This document shows positions 8,653 to 17,316 of a stretch of DNA of 64,000 nucleotides, piece by piece (the first letter of the stretch is position 1; the number at the start of each line of letters is the position of its first letter). The notes beneath the pieces were generated by a model that worked only from the letters and a program-made list of their open reading frames with translations, had not been told where the DNA came from and made no database searches. The translations under genes and the position numbers were made by a program. Source of the DNA: Flavobacteriia bacterium (lineage in GTDB: Bacteria; Bacteroidota; Bacteroidia; Flavobacteriales; Schleiferiaceae); contig JABXHW010000033.1 in the NCBI GenBank assembly GCA_013373425.1, forward strand, positions 60,117 to 124,116. Reading direction: 5' to 3'.

Positions 8653-10514
8653 TTGACTGTAATTTCGGTAGTTACTGAGCGGCTCCTAGAGTGGATTTCA
8701 ATCAAACTGTTCTCTGTTTTTTGACCGTAGAAAGTTGAAGTATATCCCACTTCTTGTTTCGTTTCAGTTGAAAGGTCGGATTGAATAATAACACGCTCTG
8801 GAGATGATGTGTGCCATCTTTGAATAAAGTTTGCCGGTAAATCCTCAGATAGCTCATCACGAACTATCCATCGATTTTCATTTTTAACCTTTTCAACACA
8901 CCTCGTTAATTGCCCTTTCCTACTTAGGTGTCGGTAAGCGGATATAGTGCCTTCAAGTGTATATTGATTTCTCTCTAAAGACGACGTTACGCTCTTACTT
9001 TGTGTCCAGTAGTACCAGATGAACCGTCCCCCTTTCTTCATTTGGTCATTCTCACCAATCTGAATAACATTATGGCCTTTGTTTCCCATAAAGTACTGAA
9101 TATCTGAATCTTCAGTATTGTACTTATAAGTACCCGAATCAAGAAGAACATTCTCGCCTTTAACCCATACATCCAGATGTTGATTATCGGCTTGAGAAGG
9201 CCTGTCCTTATGATTGCCGTTTCTAAAGAATGTGAGAGTATCGGATTCTCGAATAAGGTAATAGCCACCCTCCTCAAATTTAACAATGCCAAATTGTAAC
9301 TCGATTGGAGTAAATTGTGAATCCGATGGCGAACCAAACCACCTCCACTCTTCCTCGATTCTGGCGTCGTCAAACAAAGCTTCCCCGGTTAATAACCTGT
9401 GAAGCGAATTGAGCATTGGGCGAAAATCTCGATATTCAGTGTCCGTCAAGGGGAAAAACCATGCACCATCATTCTGTCCGTAATTCGGAAGTTCTCCGGA
9501 CTCTAAATTCCCCATACATTGATAGAGGAAATTCACAGATTTGTAAGCCTTTTCATAGACTTGACTTGTGAGTTTCCCCTTGTTCAGGTGAGCAATCGAG
9601 AGAGTCGCAGTAAGCACCTGGACGGCTACTCTGTGATAGTTCATGCTGAATTGTAAAAACGTCCCATCGTCGTAAATCTGGTAGTTTACTTCCTCTGAGA
9701 ACCACTTCTCCCCTTTTCTACTCCACTTCTTAGTTTCTGGTATGAAAGGAAACAGCCATTGTGAAACCATCAACATCGAAGTCTCGGTAATTGCATGATT
9801 ATTACGTACCGCGATTCTCGAAAAGTCAATATGGTGGTAGATGTGGTGAAGATGCCAATAAATGACGTTCTGATATTTCTTCCACCGTTGCTCTGTGAAA
9901 TGAGGAGAACTTTTATAGTAGTGCAGTGCAAAGGCCCAATTCCAAAGCCGGAGTGACATTTCTTGACTACATCGATAGTTCGGTCCTCTATTGATTGGAT
10001 TAGCATGAATCCAAGAATCTATGGATTCAAAGATGAGCTTTGAATGATCCTCCTTAAAGTGATGATCATACCGAATTACTGTGAGGAACCATGAAAATCT
10101 AGATTTCTCCCAAACAAACTTGATATCGCCTTTGGACTTGTCGTAATCCGGTATTTTCGACCAATGTATCAGTGGATATTCATAGCCAGTTTCTGGATTC
10201 GTAATCCAATTGTAGTCAAGACCGAGTGATTCCCATTTCGCACTAAACATTCGTACATCTCCATTCAACAAGTGCTCCATTGCAGAGCGAAGTGACTCTG
10301 ACGGGGATTGTTTCGGGAGAGTAGCTGAGTCCAAGAAGAATGGAATACTATTAAGTATCTGTTTGGGACCAAAGTACTTTTCGAGAACGTTCTGCGATGG
10401 AAAACGACGTTCAAGTAAGCCGATTCTCTTTTCTAACTCATGTCGAACACGGTACAAGATGTATCGAGTTCCCATGTTGTTCCAAATCTGTATAAGGGAC
10501 TTAACCTTATTCAC
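8649..10514 (-). CDS. Heparinase II/III-family polysaccharide lyase-like protein
   Basis: A 621-residue protein with an N-terminal alpha/alpha toroid and a C-terminal beta-sandwich. AVRNNHAITETSMLMVSQW resembles the N-N-H-x4-E motif. The later GGYYLIRESDTLTFFRNG and QADNQHLDVWVKGENVLL (about residues 425-465) correspond to the catalytic H-x-D-x-L-x8-G-x4-L-D-x-G-T-Y block of the family. No signal peptide is visible. Heparinase II/III enzymes cleave uronate-containing chains by beta-elimination; members encoded inside exopolysaccharide loci are thought to trim or release the polymer. It starts at GTG 10514 and is followed by the GT4 gene in an ATGA overlap. Confidence 0.82.
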   Translation of the reverse strand: MNKVKSLIQIWNNMGTRYILYRVRHELEKRIGLLERRFPSQNVLEKYFGPKQILNSIPFFLDSATLPKQSPSESLRSAMEHLLNGDVRMFSAKWESLGLDYNWITNPETGYEYPLIHWSKIPDYDKSKGDIKFVWEKSRFSWFLTVIRYDHHFKEDHSKLIFESIDSWIHANPINRGPNYRCSQEMSLRLWNWAFALHYYKSSPHFTEQRWKKYQNVIYWHLHHIYHHIDFSRIAVRNNHAITETSMLMVSQWLFPFIPETKKWSRKGEKWFSEEVNYQIYDDGTFLQFSMNYHRVAVQVLTATLSIAHLNKGKLTSQVYEKAYKSVNFLYQCMGNLESGELPNYGQNDGAWFFPLTDTEYRDFRPMLNSLHRLLTGEALFDDARIEEEWRWFGSPSDSQFTPIELQFGIVKFEEGGYYLIRESDTLTFFRNGNHKDRPSQADNQHLDVWVKGENVLLDSGTYKYNTEDSDIQYFMGNKGHNVIQIGENDQMKKGGRFIWYYWTQSKSVTSSLERNQYTLEGTISAYRHLSRKGQLTRCVEKVKNENRWIVRDELSEDLPANFIQRWHTSSPERVIIQSDLSTETKQEVGYTSTFYGQKTENSLIEIHSRSRSVTTEITVK

Positions 10515-10561
10515 GAATCAATGCAAATCTTTAATGCAGAATGAATACAAATAGGCTAAAA

Positions 10562-12688
10562 TCACAACTCGTTTAAATACACCCAGCGTTCTTCTTTGAG
10601 TGAGGTGATAGCCGCAAACGAGGCCTTTGTGACATTGACAATCTCTTCAAAGGCAATCAGAGGTTCACCCCCATTTTTCAACCAATTTACGTATGCATTG
10701 AATTGTGCCTTGTGTCCTTTGTCCATTTTGGTTTTTACTTTCCCAAATCCTTTGGCGCCAAATCCCAACGTCTTTCTGAAATTGTCCATGATATAGGTAC
10801 GCTCCTGAGAATATAACTCAAGTCTCTCTTTGCTGTAGGCCTTAGAACCATTAGCGAAGTAATTTACAACAGCACTTGATCCATTTTCAAACTTCAAAAA
10901 GATACTGGCATTATCCGTGTTCTCCTCAACGTCGAGGCCCATGGATTGCATATTTACTGCCTTCACCTTGGATTTGGTCAAGAATACACAGAGGTCAATT
11001 AGGTGGCACGCTTCGCCAATAATTCTACCTCCTCCTATCTTCATGTCGTGAACCCAAACGTTGCTTGGAATTGCGCCTGCGTTCATGGTCACATTGATGT
11101 TCATTAGACCATCTCCAACATGTTTAGCGATAGCTTGAGTGTGTGGAGAAAAACGCCTGTTAAATCCGACAAAGACAGTTCCTTTAGACGTCGCTTCAGC
11201 CTTAACAATGTCATCCAACTCATCAGAATTCAAGGCCAGTGGCTTCTCGACGAAGACATGCTTATTGGCATTCAAGGCTTGAATGGCAAATCTAGCGTGA
11301 CTATTATGGCGTGTCGTAATCACTACGGAGTCAACATCCGGATCATTCATCACATTCTCAACATCGGTTGTGCTGACCTCAATGCCGTGCTTTTTAGCCA
11401 TTGATGTCCCTGACACACCTCCACTCGACGCGATGATTTTTAGCCTTGCAGACGTTTTATCTAGGGCTGGAAGCATAGTCATTTTCGTGAAATTCCCAGC
11501 ACCAATGATCCCGAGAACTCCTTTGCTAGCTTCTGATTTCTTCTCATTAACTACGATACTCGACCCAGCCTTATTCCCTTCGCTTTGAGGGTATTCCAAA
11601 ATGGATGCAATGGAAGAGCTCTTGCCCATATTGCCATAAATATCCATATAGCTCTCAAGAGGAACTTTTTCGGTGATGAGTTCCTTTACATCTATATTTC
11701 CTCTACTTAGGGCGTCAAGAATAGTCTCGAAGTTTCTCTTCTCAGTCCAACGGACAAACGGTAATGGGTAGTCGATTCCCTTCTGTTCATAGTCATCGTC
11801 ATATCGTCCCGGCCCGTAGCTGCACGAAACTTGGAAGGTTAATTCCTTTTCGTAGAAGTCCGATCGATTGATGTCCAAACCAATCACTCCAACGAGTACA
11901 ATTCGTCCTCGCTTTCGACTCATTCTAGCAGCATCGCGAATCAGCTCATTTCCTTGAGCTGAAGCAGTAATGATTACCGCGTCTGAACCCACTTGATGAG
12001 TTTCTTCAAGAACACTTCCTACAACGTCATCTCCATTTCGAGGGTTGATGGTTTTAACGCCCCATTTCTGGGCAAGGTCACATTTTGTTTGGTCAAGATC
12101 TACACCAATAACCTTACAGCCATTTGCCAGAAGCATTTGAGCAGTTAGCAATCCGATGAGGCCAAGACCTACTACTACGACTGTTTCACCGAAAGTTGGA
12201 TTAGCTAGACGTATGCCTTGAAGACCAATCGATCCTATTACAGTAAATGCAGCATGAGCTGGCTCCACGTTGTCTGGTACTTTTGCAACCAAATTTTGAG
12301 GAACATTCACCCATTCAGCATGTGGACCATTGGATGTAACGACATCACCTACCTTAAAACCGGTCACCCCTTTACCAACTGCCTCAACTTCTCCAACGTT
12401 ACAATAGCCCAGTGGGAGCGGTTGTTTTAATTTGTTGAATACCGTTTCGAGCGTAGGCATTAAGCCTTCTGCCTTTATCTTCTCTAGGACCTGCTTAACT
12501 TTATCAGGTTGCTGACGAGCCTTGGAAATCAAGTTAGCTTTCCCAAACTCAACGAGCATTTTTTCAGTGCCCAAGCTCACCAGACTGTACTTAGTTCTAA
12601 TAAGTATGGACCCAGGGCTTACAATAGGCGCCGGAACCTCTTCTAATATGGTTGCCCCGGTGTCGAATGACTGAATGATTTGTTTCAT
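10562..12688 (-). CDS. Bi-domain oxidoreductase: zinc-type alcohol dehydrogenase fused to Gfo/Idh/MocA dehydrogenase
   Basis: About 708 residues from ATG 12688 (MKQIIQSFDTGATILEEVPAP); this start sits 4 bp after the upstream stop, whereas the longer reading frame from 12754 would run far into the upstream gene. Residues 1 to about 360 form an MDR domain with GYCNVGEVEAVGKGV and the Rossmann motif VVVGLGLIGLLTAQ. Residues from about 385 form a second NAD domain (GVLGIIGAGNFTKMTMLPAL) with EKPLALN and GGGRIIGEACHLIDLCVFL. This fusion is typical of polysaccharide loci that also encode a heparinase-like protein. The reaction is not established; oxidation/reduction or epimerisation of a nucleotide-linked or polymer sugar is inferred. 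Confidence 0.85.
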   Translation of the reverse strand: MKQIIQSFDTGATILEEVPAPIVSPGSILIRTKYSLVSLGTEKMLVEFGKANLISKARQQPDKVKQVLEKIKAEGLMPTLETVFNKLKQPLPLGYCNVGEVEAVGKGVTGFKVGDVVTSNGPHAEWVNVPQNLVAKVPDNVEPAHAAFTVIGSIGLQGIRLANPTFGETVVVVGLGLIGLLTAQMLLANGCKVIGVDLDQTKCDLAQKWGVKTINPRNGDDVVGSVLEETHQVGSDAVIITASAQGNELIRDAARMSRKRGRIVLVGVIGLDINRSDFYEKELTFQVSCSYGPGRYDDDYEQKGIDYPLPFVRWTEKRNFETILDALSRGNIDVKELITEKVPLESYMDIYGNMGKSSSIASILEYPQSEGNKAGSSIVVNEKKSEASKGVLGIIGAGNFTKMTMLPALDKTSARLKIIASSGGVSGTSMAKKHGIEVSTTDVENVMNDPDVDSVVITTRHNSHARFAIQALNANKHVFVEKPLALNSDELDDIVKAEATSKGTVFVGFNRRFSPHTQAIAKHVGDGLMNINVTMNAGAIPSNVWVHDMKIGGGRIIGEACHLIDLCVFLTKSKVKAVNMQSMGLDVEENTDNASIFLKFENGSSAVVNYFANGSKAYSKERLELYSQERTYIMDNFRKTLGFGAKGFGKVKTKMDKGHKAQFNAYVNWLKNGGEPLIAFEEIVNVTKASFAAITSLKEERWVYLNEL

Positions 12689-12692
12689 TGAA

Positions 12693-13775
12693 TCAGATAA
12701 TCTCTTTAAACTTTGTAGTGGCGCTTTCGATGGAATGGTTCCTTTGAACATCAAGCATTGCCTGACTCGCTATTCGAGTTCTCAACTCATCATCCAAAAG
12801 TAACATTCTGAGATGCTTTATAAGGCTTTCTACATCACCGGCTTCACCGATGAATCCATTTTTCCCATTCTCTATGATATCTGGAATTGCCCCTACCGTT
12901 GTAGAGACGCAGGCACAACTCGAAGCCATTGCTTCTAAAAGGGCATTCGGTGAACCTTCAAAATAAGAAGGAAGTACAAAAATATCACTGTTATTCAACA
13001 AGTTATGCTTCATTTCACCCAGTACCCAGCCTTCAAAAATCACTGTGCTTTCGAGGTTCAATTCTGCTACCAAGGCCCTTGCCTCCTCTTCGTGCTTTCC
13101 CTTCCCAGCAATTCGCAATTTAAATGAATGTCCTTCCTGTATGAGCTGATCAACAGAATGAATGAGGTCTAATAATCCTTTATCAATCTCAAGCCATGCC
13201 AAGAACAGGATTTCAATTAGATTATTCGCCTCTTTCTCCCCGCCATACAATTCAGTATTAATCCAATTTTTAATGGTCACATACTTCTTTGGATCAGGGC
13301 ATACCTCAGCAGTGAAAAACTGTTTCCAAGAATCCCCTTGGCAAATAATGATATCGCTCTTATTGAAAACCTTTTGAGCAAACTTCAATCTCTTCCCTTT
13401 TAACTCCGCTTTGATTCTTCCAGATCTTGGAGCCAGAATCACCTTCACTTTAGGCCTCAAGAACTTAATGATCAATACCATGGTTCCTTTCTCCAAGAAG
13501 GAAAACCCATTGGATGAAAAGAGGATTGCAGTTGAAGGTGAATTGAAAAGCAATAATTTCAAGAGTTTGAAAATTCTTGATAGTGCACGTAATACGCGCT
13601 TTCTCAGTGGTATCTTAAGATTGGACTCTGCGGTAGAATCGATTTTTAACCATTCAACCTCATTGGATATATCACTTTCAACAAGCGATTTACAGGCAAA
13701 CATTTGTCCGCCAACTCCACCAGTCTTGGATTTATCTAAAAAAGACCCGACGAATATTACCTTCTTAGAACTCAC
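12693..13775 (-). CDS. GT4-family glycosyltransferase
   Basis: A 360-residue GT-B protein when begun at GTG 13775 (M-SSKKVIFVGSFLDKSKTGG). That start overlaps the asparagine-synthetase stop as GTGA; an ATG at 13820 would overlap the upstream gene by 49 bp and adds a non-homologous leader. Motifs are KTGGVGGQMFACKSLVE (acceptor side), ILFLAWLEIDKGLLDLI, FEGWVLGEMKHNLLNNSDIFVLPSYFEGSPNALLEAMA and the donor-binding E-G-x-P-x4-E arrangement. It is a retaining glycosyltransferase acting on lipid-linked intermediates on the cytoplasmic face; specificity is unknown. Confidence 0.87.
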   Translation of the reverse strand: MSSKKVIFVGSFLDKSKTGGVGGQMFACKSLVESDISNEVEWLKIDSTAESNLKIPLRKRVLRALSRIFKLLKLLLFNSPSTAILFSSNGFSFLEKGTMVLIIKFLRPKVKVILAPRSGRIKAELKGKRLKFAQKVFNKSDIIICQGDSWKQFFTAEVCPDPKKYVTIKNWINTELYGGEKEANNLIEILFLAWLEIDKGLLDLIHSVDQLIQEGHSFKLRIAGKGKHEEEARALVAELNLESTVIFEGWVLGEMKHNLLNNSDIFVLPSYFEGSPNALLEAMASSCACVSTTVGAIPDIIENGKNGFIGEAGDVESLIKHLRMLLLDDELRTRIASQAMLDVQRNHSIESATTKFKEII

Positions 13776-15634
13776 GATGCAGTGCGGTTTAGCCAAATGC
13801 AGAGGATGAAAGTCTTCCACAGCAAGAATCCATAGTTGCCTCTACCGCTGACATGCTTAAGAAAGAGCTTATGTACTCGATCATAGTCGATGAAAGACTT
13901 TGCGATCTCTGTGCTAATATGGCTTTCAAAATCGTGCTTAAGTGGCCCCTTCAGCCATTCCGCGTAAGGTACCCCAAAGCCCTTTTTCTTACCATCTAGA
14001 ATTTCATCAGGAACGATTCCTCGGAGAGATTCTTTTAATAAGGCCTTCTGACCGCCATCTTTGACCTTACGTTCGCCATCCGTAGCGAGACACCAGCTTG
14101 CCAATTCCTTATCCACAAATGGAACCCTTACTTCTATAGAATTAGCCATCGTAGATTTGTCAACCTTTTCAAAGAAGGTATCCTTTAATATTATTTGGGA
14201 ATCTACTATGAAGAGCGCATCGATGTCCTTAATGTTATCTGGAAGTCGGTTGTACTGCTCCTTGTAGACCTTGAATGGATCCCGTTTTACCGTTTTCTTA
14301 CGCCAATTACCATTCAATATTTGCAATGGATTTGTGTTCTTTGACTCCATCGTGAGCAGTAGAGCATGTCGATGCCAAGCTTCCTTCCGAGTGATAGCAT
14401 ATGCAAATCGCTGGAACCTCATCCATTTTGTATTGGAGATTCGCAAGCTCATGATTATTGGCATCAATGGGCGGAGTAGATTCCATTTTTTGCGATGGCT
14501 AATGGTGTTGTATCGACTATAGCCTCCGAAAAACTCGTCTCCTCCATCTCCTTGAAGGACAACTTTAATTTCTCCTTTAATCTTTTCAGTGAGAAGATAT
14601 AGAGGTATGTCAGCCGCATCACCAAAAGGCTCATCGTGCATGTCGACAAGTGTTTCTATCGCTTGCATCACATTCTTACCACTCACCTTGACCTCATGAT
14701 GAAGAGTGTTGAACTGCTTCGCAACTTTTGTCGCCAATGGAAGTTCGCTACTCTGCTTGCTGAAATCAAAATCAACACTGTAGGTGGCCAACTTTTCGGC
14801 TCTATTCATGGACGCGAATGCGGTTATCGCAGAGGAGTCTATTCCGCCACTAAGAAACACTCCCACTGGAACATCACTGACTAGATGACGTTTAACTGCT
14901 TGTTCAAGCGCATCCCTTGTTTTACGGACAACATCATTCGAACTGTGGCAGGCTGCAACAGTAGTTACATCAAAATATCTTTCTGTTTGAATCCCGTCCT
15001 TAATAATGCGCATATAACACCCTGCGTCCAGCTCACTTATCTCGTTGTAGAAAGTATGATTGCCCAATGGATTTCCATACCAGAAGTACTCTGTCAGCGC
15101 TTGTTCCGAAATAGTTAAGCTCACATCTGGAACTTGTCGAATCGCCTTCATTTCAGAAGCGAAGACAATGAGAGAATCAGATTGATAAATGTATAATGGC
15201 TTAATTCCAAAGGGATCTCTTGCCAGAGTCAATTCTCCTGTTTGATTGTCCAATATGGCTAGTGCAAACATCCCATTCAAGTGAGCAAAAGCAGCCATCC
15301 CTTCCTTTTCGAACAAGCTTAAAACTACCTCAGTATCTGATTTTGTTCTAAACCGGGTTCCGTCTGAAACGAGTTGAGCTTTGAGCTCTTGAAAATTGTA
15401 AATCTCACCATTGAAAACCAGAGTGTATCTACCGTCGTCAGAGCTAAAAGGCTGATTCGCAATGTCTGAGAGGTCAATAATGCTCAATCTTCTGTGCGTT
15501 AGCCCAACGTTTCCGTTTATGTGAATGGCTCCACTATCCGGACCTCGATGAAGAATAGAGTCGTTCATCTTTTCGAGAACAACTTCACTTGGCTTTACGT
15601 CATCTAGATAAACAAGTCCGCTTATTCCGCACAT
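13772..15634 (-). CDS. asnB: Asparagine synthetase-type glutamine amidotransferase (AsnB/WbpS-like), copy 1
   Basis: A 620-residue protein. The N-terminal class II glutaminase begins MCGISG (Cys2 nucleophile after Met removal) and has HRGPD at 29-33 and NGEIYN at 75-80. The ATP-PP motif is SGGIDS at 262-267, and the GDGGDEFFGGYSRY segment matches synthetases. In polysaccharide loci such proteins are linked to amidation of uronic acids (WbpS in Pseudomonas O-antigen loci). Here they stand with UDP-uronate-forming genes, so amidation of a hexuronate is the inferred role; ordinary asparagine synthesis is the alternative. Downstream gene overlap is GTGA. Confidence 0.85.
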   Translation of the reverse strand: MCGISGLVYLDDVKPSEVVLEKMNDSILHRGPDSGAIHINGNVGLTHRRLSIIDLSDIANQPFSSDDGRYTLVFNGEIYNFQELKAQLVSDGTRFRTKSDTEVVLSLFEKEGMAAFAHLNGMFALAILDNQTGELTLARDPFGIKPLYIYQSDSLIVFASEMKAIRQVPDVSLTISEQALTEYFWYGNPLGNHTFYNEISELDAGCYMRIIKDGIQTERYFDVTTVAACHSSNDVVRKTRDALEQAVKRHLVSDVPVGVFLSGGIDSSAITAFASMNRAEKLATYSVDFDFSKQSSELPLATKVAKQFNTLHHEVKVSGKNVMQAIETLVDMHDEPFGDAADIPLYLLTEKIKGEIKVVLQGDGGDEFFGGYSRYNTISHRKKWNLLRPLMPIIMSLRISNTKWMRFQRFAYAITRKEAWHRHALLLTMESKNTNPLQILNGNWRKKTVKRDPFKVYKEQYNRLPDNIKDIDALFIVDSQIILKDTFFEKVDKSTMANSIEVRVPFVDKELASWCLATDGERKVKDGGQKALLKESLRGIVPDEILDGKKKGFGVPYAEWLKGPLKHDFESHISTEIAKSFIDYDRVHKLFLKHVSGRGNYGFLLWKTFILCIWLNRTAS

Positions 15635-15709
15635 ACAAAGTTTACTTCTAGGTAAATACTAGTCAAGGAATTTTGAATAACTGCCATGAACGAGAAGAGG
15701 CTATTAAGA

Positions 15710-16240
15710 TTAGAGTTTAGACTTGTGAATTTCAATCTCTTCTGGACTAAATCGGTACTTAATAACCTTGGCAGGGATTCCACCTACAATGGCATAAGGA
15801 GGAACATCTTTAAGAACCAGCGAAGACGCAGCAACGATGGCTCCCTCTCCAATCCTTACGCCTTTCAATATGGTAGCTCCAGCCCCAACCCAAACGTCAT
15901 CCTCAATGACTATAGGCTGATCATCATCAGGAGCCTTCTCTTTTACATCAAACATGTACTTCCCTACAGAGGAGAAACTGTGATCACCACCAATCAATGT
16001 TACGTTGGGGCCGAACATAATTTTAGACCCCAATTCAATGGAGCTCTCAGAAGCAGTCATTGTCGCTCCCGGACCGATAAATACATCGTCACCAACGCTG
16101 ATCGTTGAATAACTATACACCCCTTTCGGATCGAATTTAAAGTTTCTCCCATGAGATTTAAACAGTGGGCGAAGCAACAACATATGAAGTCTGTTCAACA
16201 GCTTCAGTGCATACACCAGAACTAATGATAGAATTTTCAT
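15710..16240 (-). CDS. Hexapeptide-repeat acyltransferase (maltose/WcaF-type)
   Basis: A 176-residue left-handed beta-helix protein. The N-terminus is a hydrophobic/basic helix ([20 protein letters not shown]). Then come hexapeptide repeats with [21 protein letters not shown] turns, the catalytic-type His in [14 protein letters not shown], and the closing [20 protein letters not shown]. The family O-acetylates sugars, usually from acetyl-CoA. It begins in an ATGA overlap with the upstream glycosyltransferase, so it probably decorates the sugar added by that enzyme or the finished repeat unit. A 75-bp gap separates it from asnB copy 1. Confidence 0.82.
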   Translation of the reverse strand: MKILSLVLVYALKLLNRLHMLLLRPLFKSHGRNFKFDPKGVYSYSTISVGDDVFIGPGATMTASESSIELGSKIMFGPNVTLIGGDHSFSSVGKYMFDVKEKAPDDDQPIVIEDDVWVGAGATILKGVRIGEGAIVAASSLVLKDVPPYAIVGGIPAKVIKYRFSPEEIEIHKSKL

Positions 16241-17316
16241 GACTGCATAAGGTCTAAATATTGACGCACAACCTGTGTTTTATCAAAATGCATTTCAGCC
16301 AAACTTCGGTTTTTTTGACCTTCCTCTCTCAGCTCTGATTCTGTCATGGATAACATGAATTTTATTGACTTTGCAATAGAAGAAGGATCAGAAGGATTAA
16401 AAGTTAATGGATGCTCTTCTCCCAGCAATCGAGGCATGTCCGAAATGTTTGAGACTAGCACCGGCTTTGCTAGAGACATGGCTTCACATATTACATTTGG
16501 AAAGCCTTCATAATGGCTAAACAAACCAACGGCATCTGCCTGCATCATGACAGATTGGATCTCACGCGTCGCAGGGTGGAATTCTATACACGACTGGAGG
16601 TTCAGCTCGTCTCTCAGTTCTAAAGCTTCTTTAAATGAATTATCAGGACTTTCCTCTCCATACCACTTAATGGTAATTCTCTCTCTCTCATCCCCCAATA
16701 GCTGGAGCGCTTGAATTAAACCGCTCGCATTCTTTAAATATTGATGACTCGCAGCTACAATCAATTGAATCTTCTCCGCGCTGAACTTATAATCTATTGG
16801 AGGATTCCACAATGACATGTCAATTGAATTGTAAATAACAGATTGTTTAGAAGTGGATAGAAATGGAACTGAACTATTGAGCAGTTCAACATTTGAGTAC
16901 GAGTTAGCAACTATACCATCTGCCAAGATTAAGGGCCATCTAACTAATTTCTTTTTGAAGGAGGTCTTTATCGCTGGGTTTGCACTTCTTTCACCTACAT
17001 ACGTTTTGTAGTTCTTGAAAGGCAAAGAGCTAAGAACGTTCAGCAAGTTTGGGACTTCTAAAAAAGATAGAATCACATTGTAGCCACCTTGACGAATGAA
17101 TCTTCTAATCTTCCACACTCTCTTCCAACTCGAATTAGAAGAAACCAAGTGTATGGGAATAGAGAGGGCCTCGACTTCTGAAGAAAAGAAATTCAGATCA
17201 TGATAAACCAGAAATTCAACTTCGTGGCCATTCTCCTGAAATCCTTTAGCAAGTTGCACCAACTGTCGCTGTGCTCCTCCTGATCCAAGTGAGTCGATGA
17301 ATACCAAAATTCTCAT
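16237..17316 (-). CDS. GT4-family glycosyltransferase
   Basis: A 359-residue GT-B protein from ATG 17316 ([20 protein letters not shown]); this start gives an ATGA overlap with the stop of asnB copy 2, better than the ATG nine codons upstream. It has the acceptor loop [12 protein letters not shown], an [12 protein letters not shown] segment, and the donor site in [31 protein letters not shown]. These place it among retaining GalNAc/hexosamine-type GT4 enzymes (PglA/PglH-like), though the sugar cannot be fixed from sequence. It is coupled on both sides to neighbouring genes. Confidence 0.87.
   Translation of the reverse strand: MRILVFIDSLGSGGAQRQLVQLAKGFQENGHEVEFLVYHDLNFFSSEVEALSIPIHLVSSNSSWKRVWKIRRFIRQGGYNVILSFLEVPNLLNVLSSLPFKNYKTYVGERSANPAIKTSFKKKLVRWPLILADGIVANSYSNVELLNSSVPFLSTSKQSVIYNSIDMSLWNPPIDYKFSAEKIQLIVAASHQYLKNASGLIQALQLLGDERERITIKWYGEESPDNSFKEALELRDELNLQSCIEFHPATREIQSVMMQADAVGLFSHYEGFPNVICEAMSLAKPVLVSNISDMPRLLGEEHPLTFNPSDPSSIAKSIKFMLSMTESELREEGQKNRSLAEMHFDKTQVVRQYLDLMQS

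Noticed and set aside
12689..12754. N-terminal extension of the bi-domain dehydrogenase from ATG 12754
   Set aside because: It overlaps the upstream glycosyltransferase by more than 60 bases and has no similarity to the family; ATG 12688 fits the junction.
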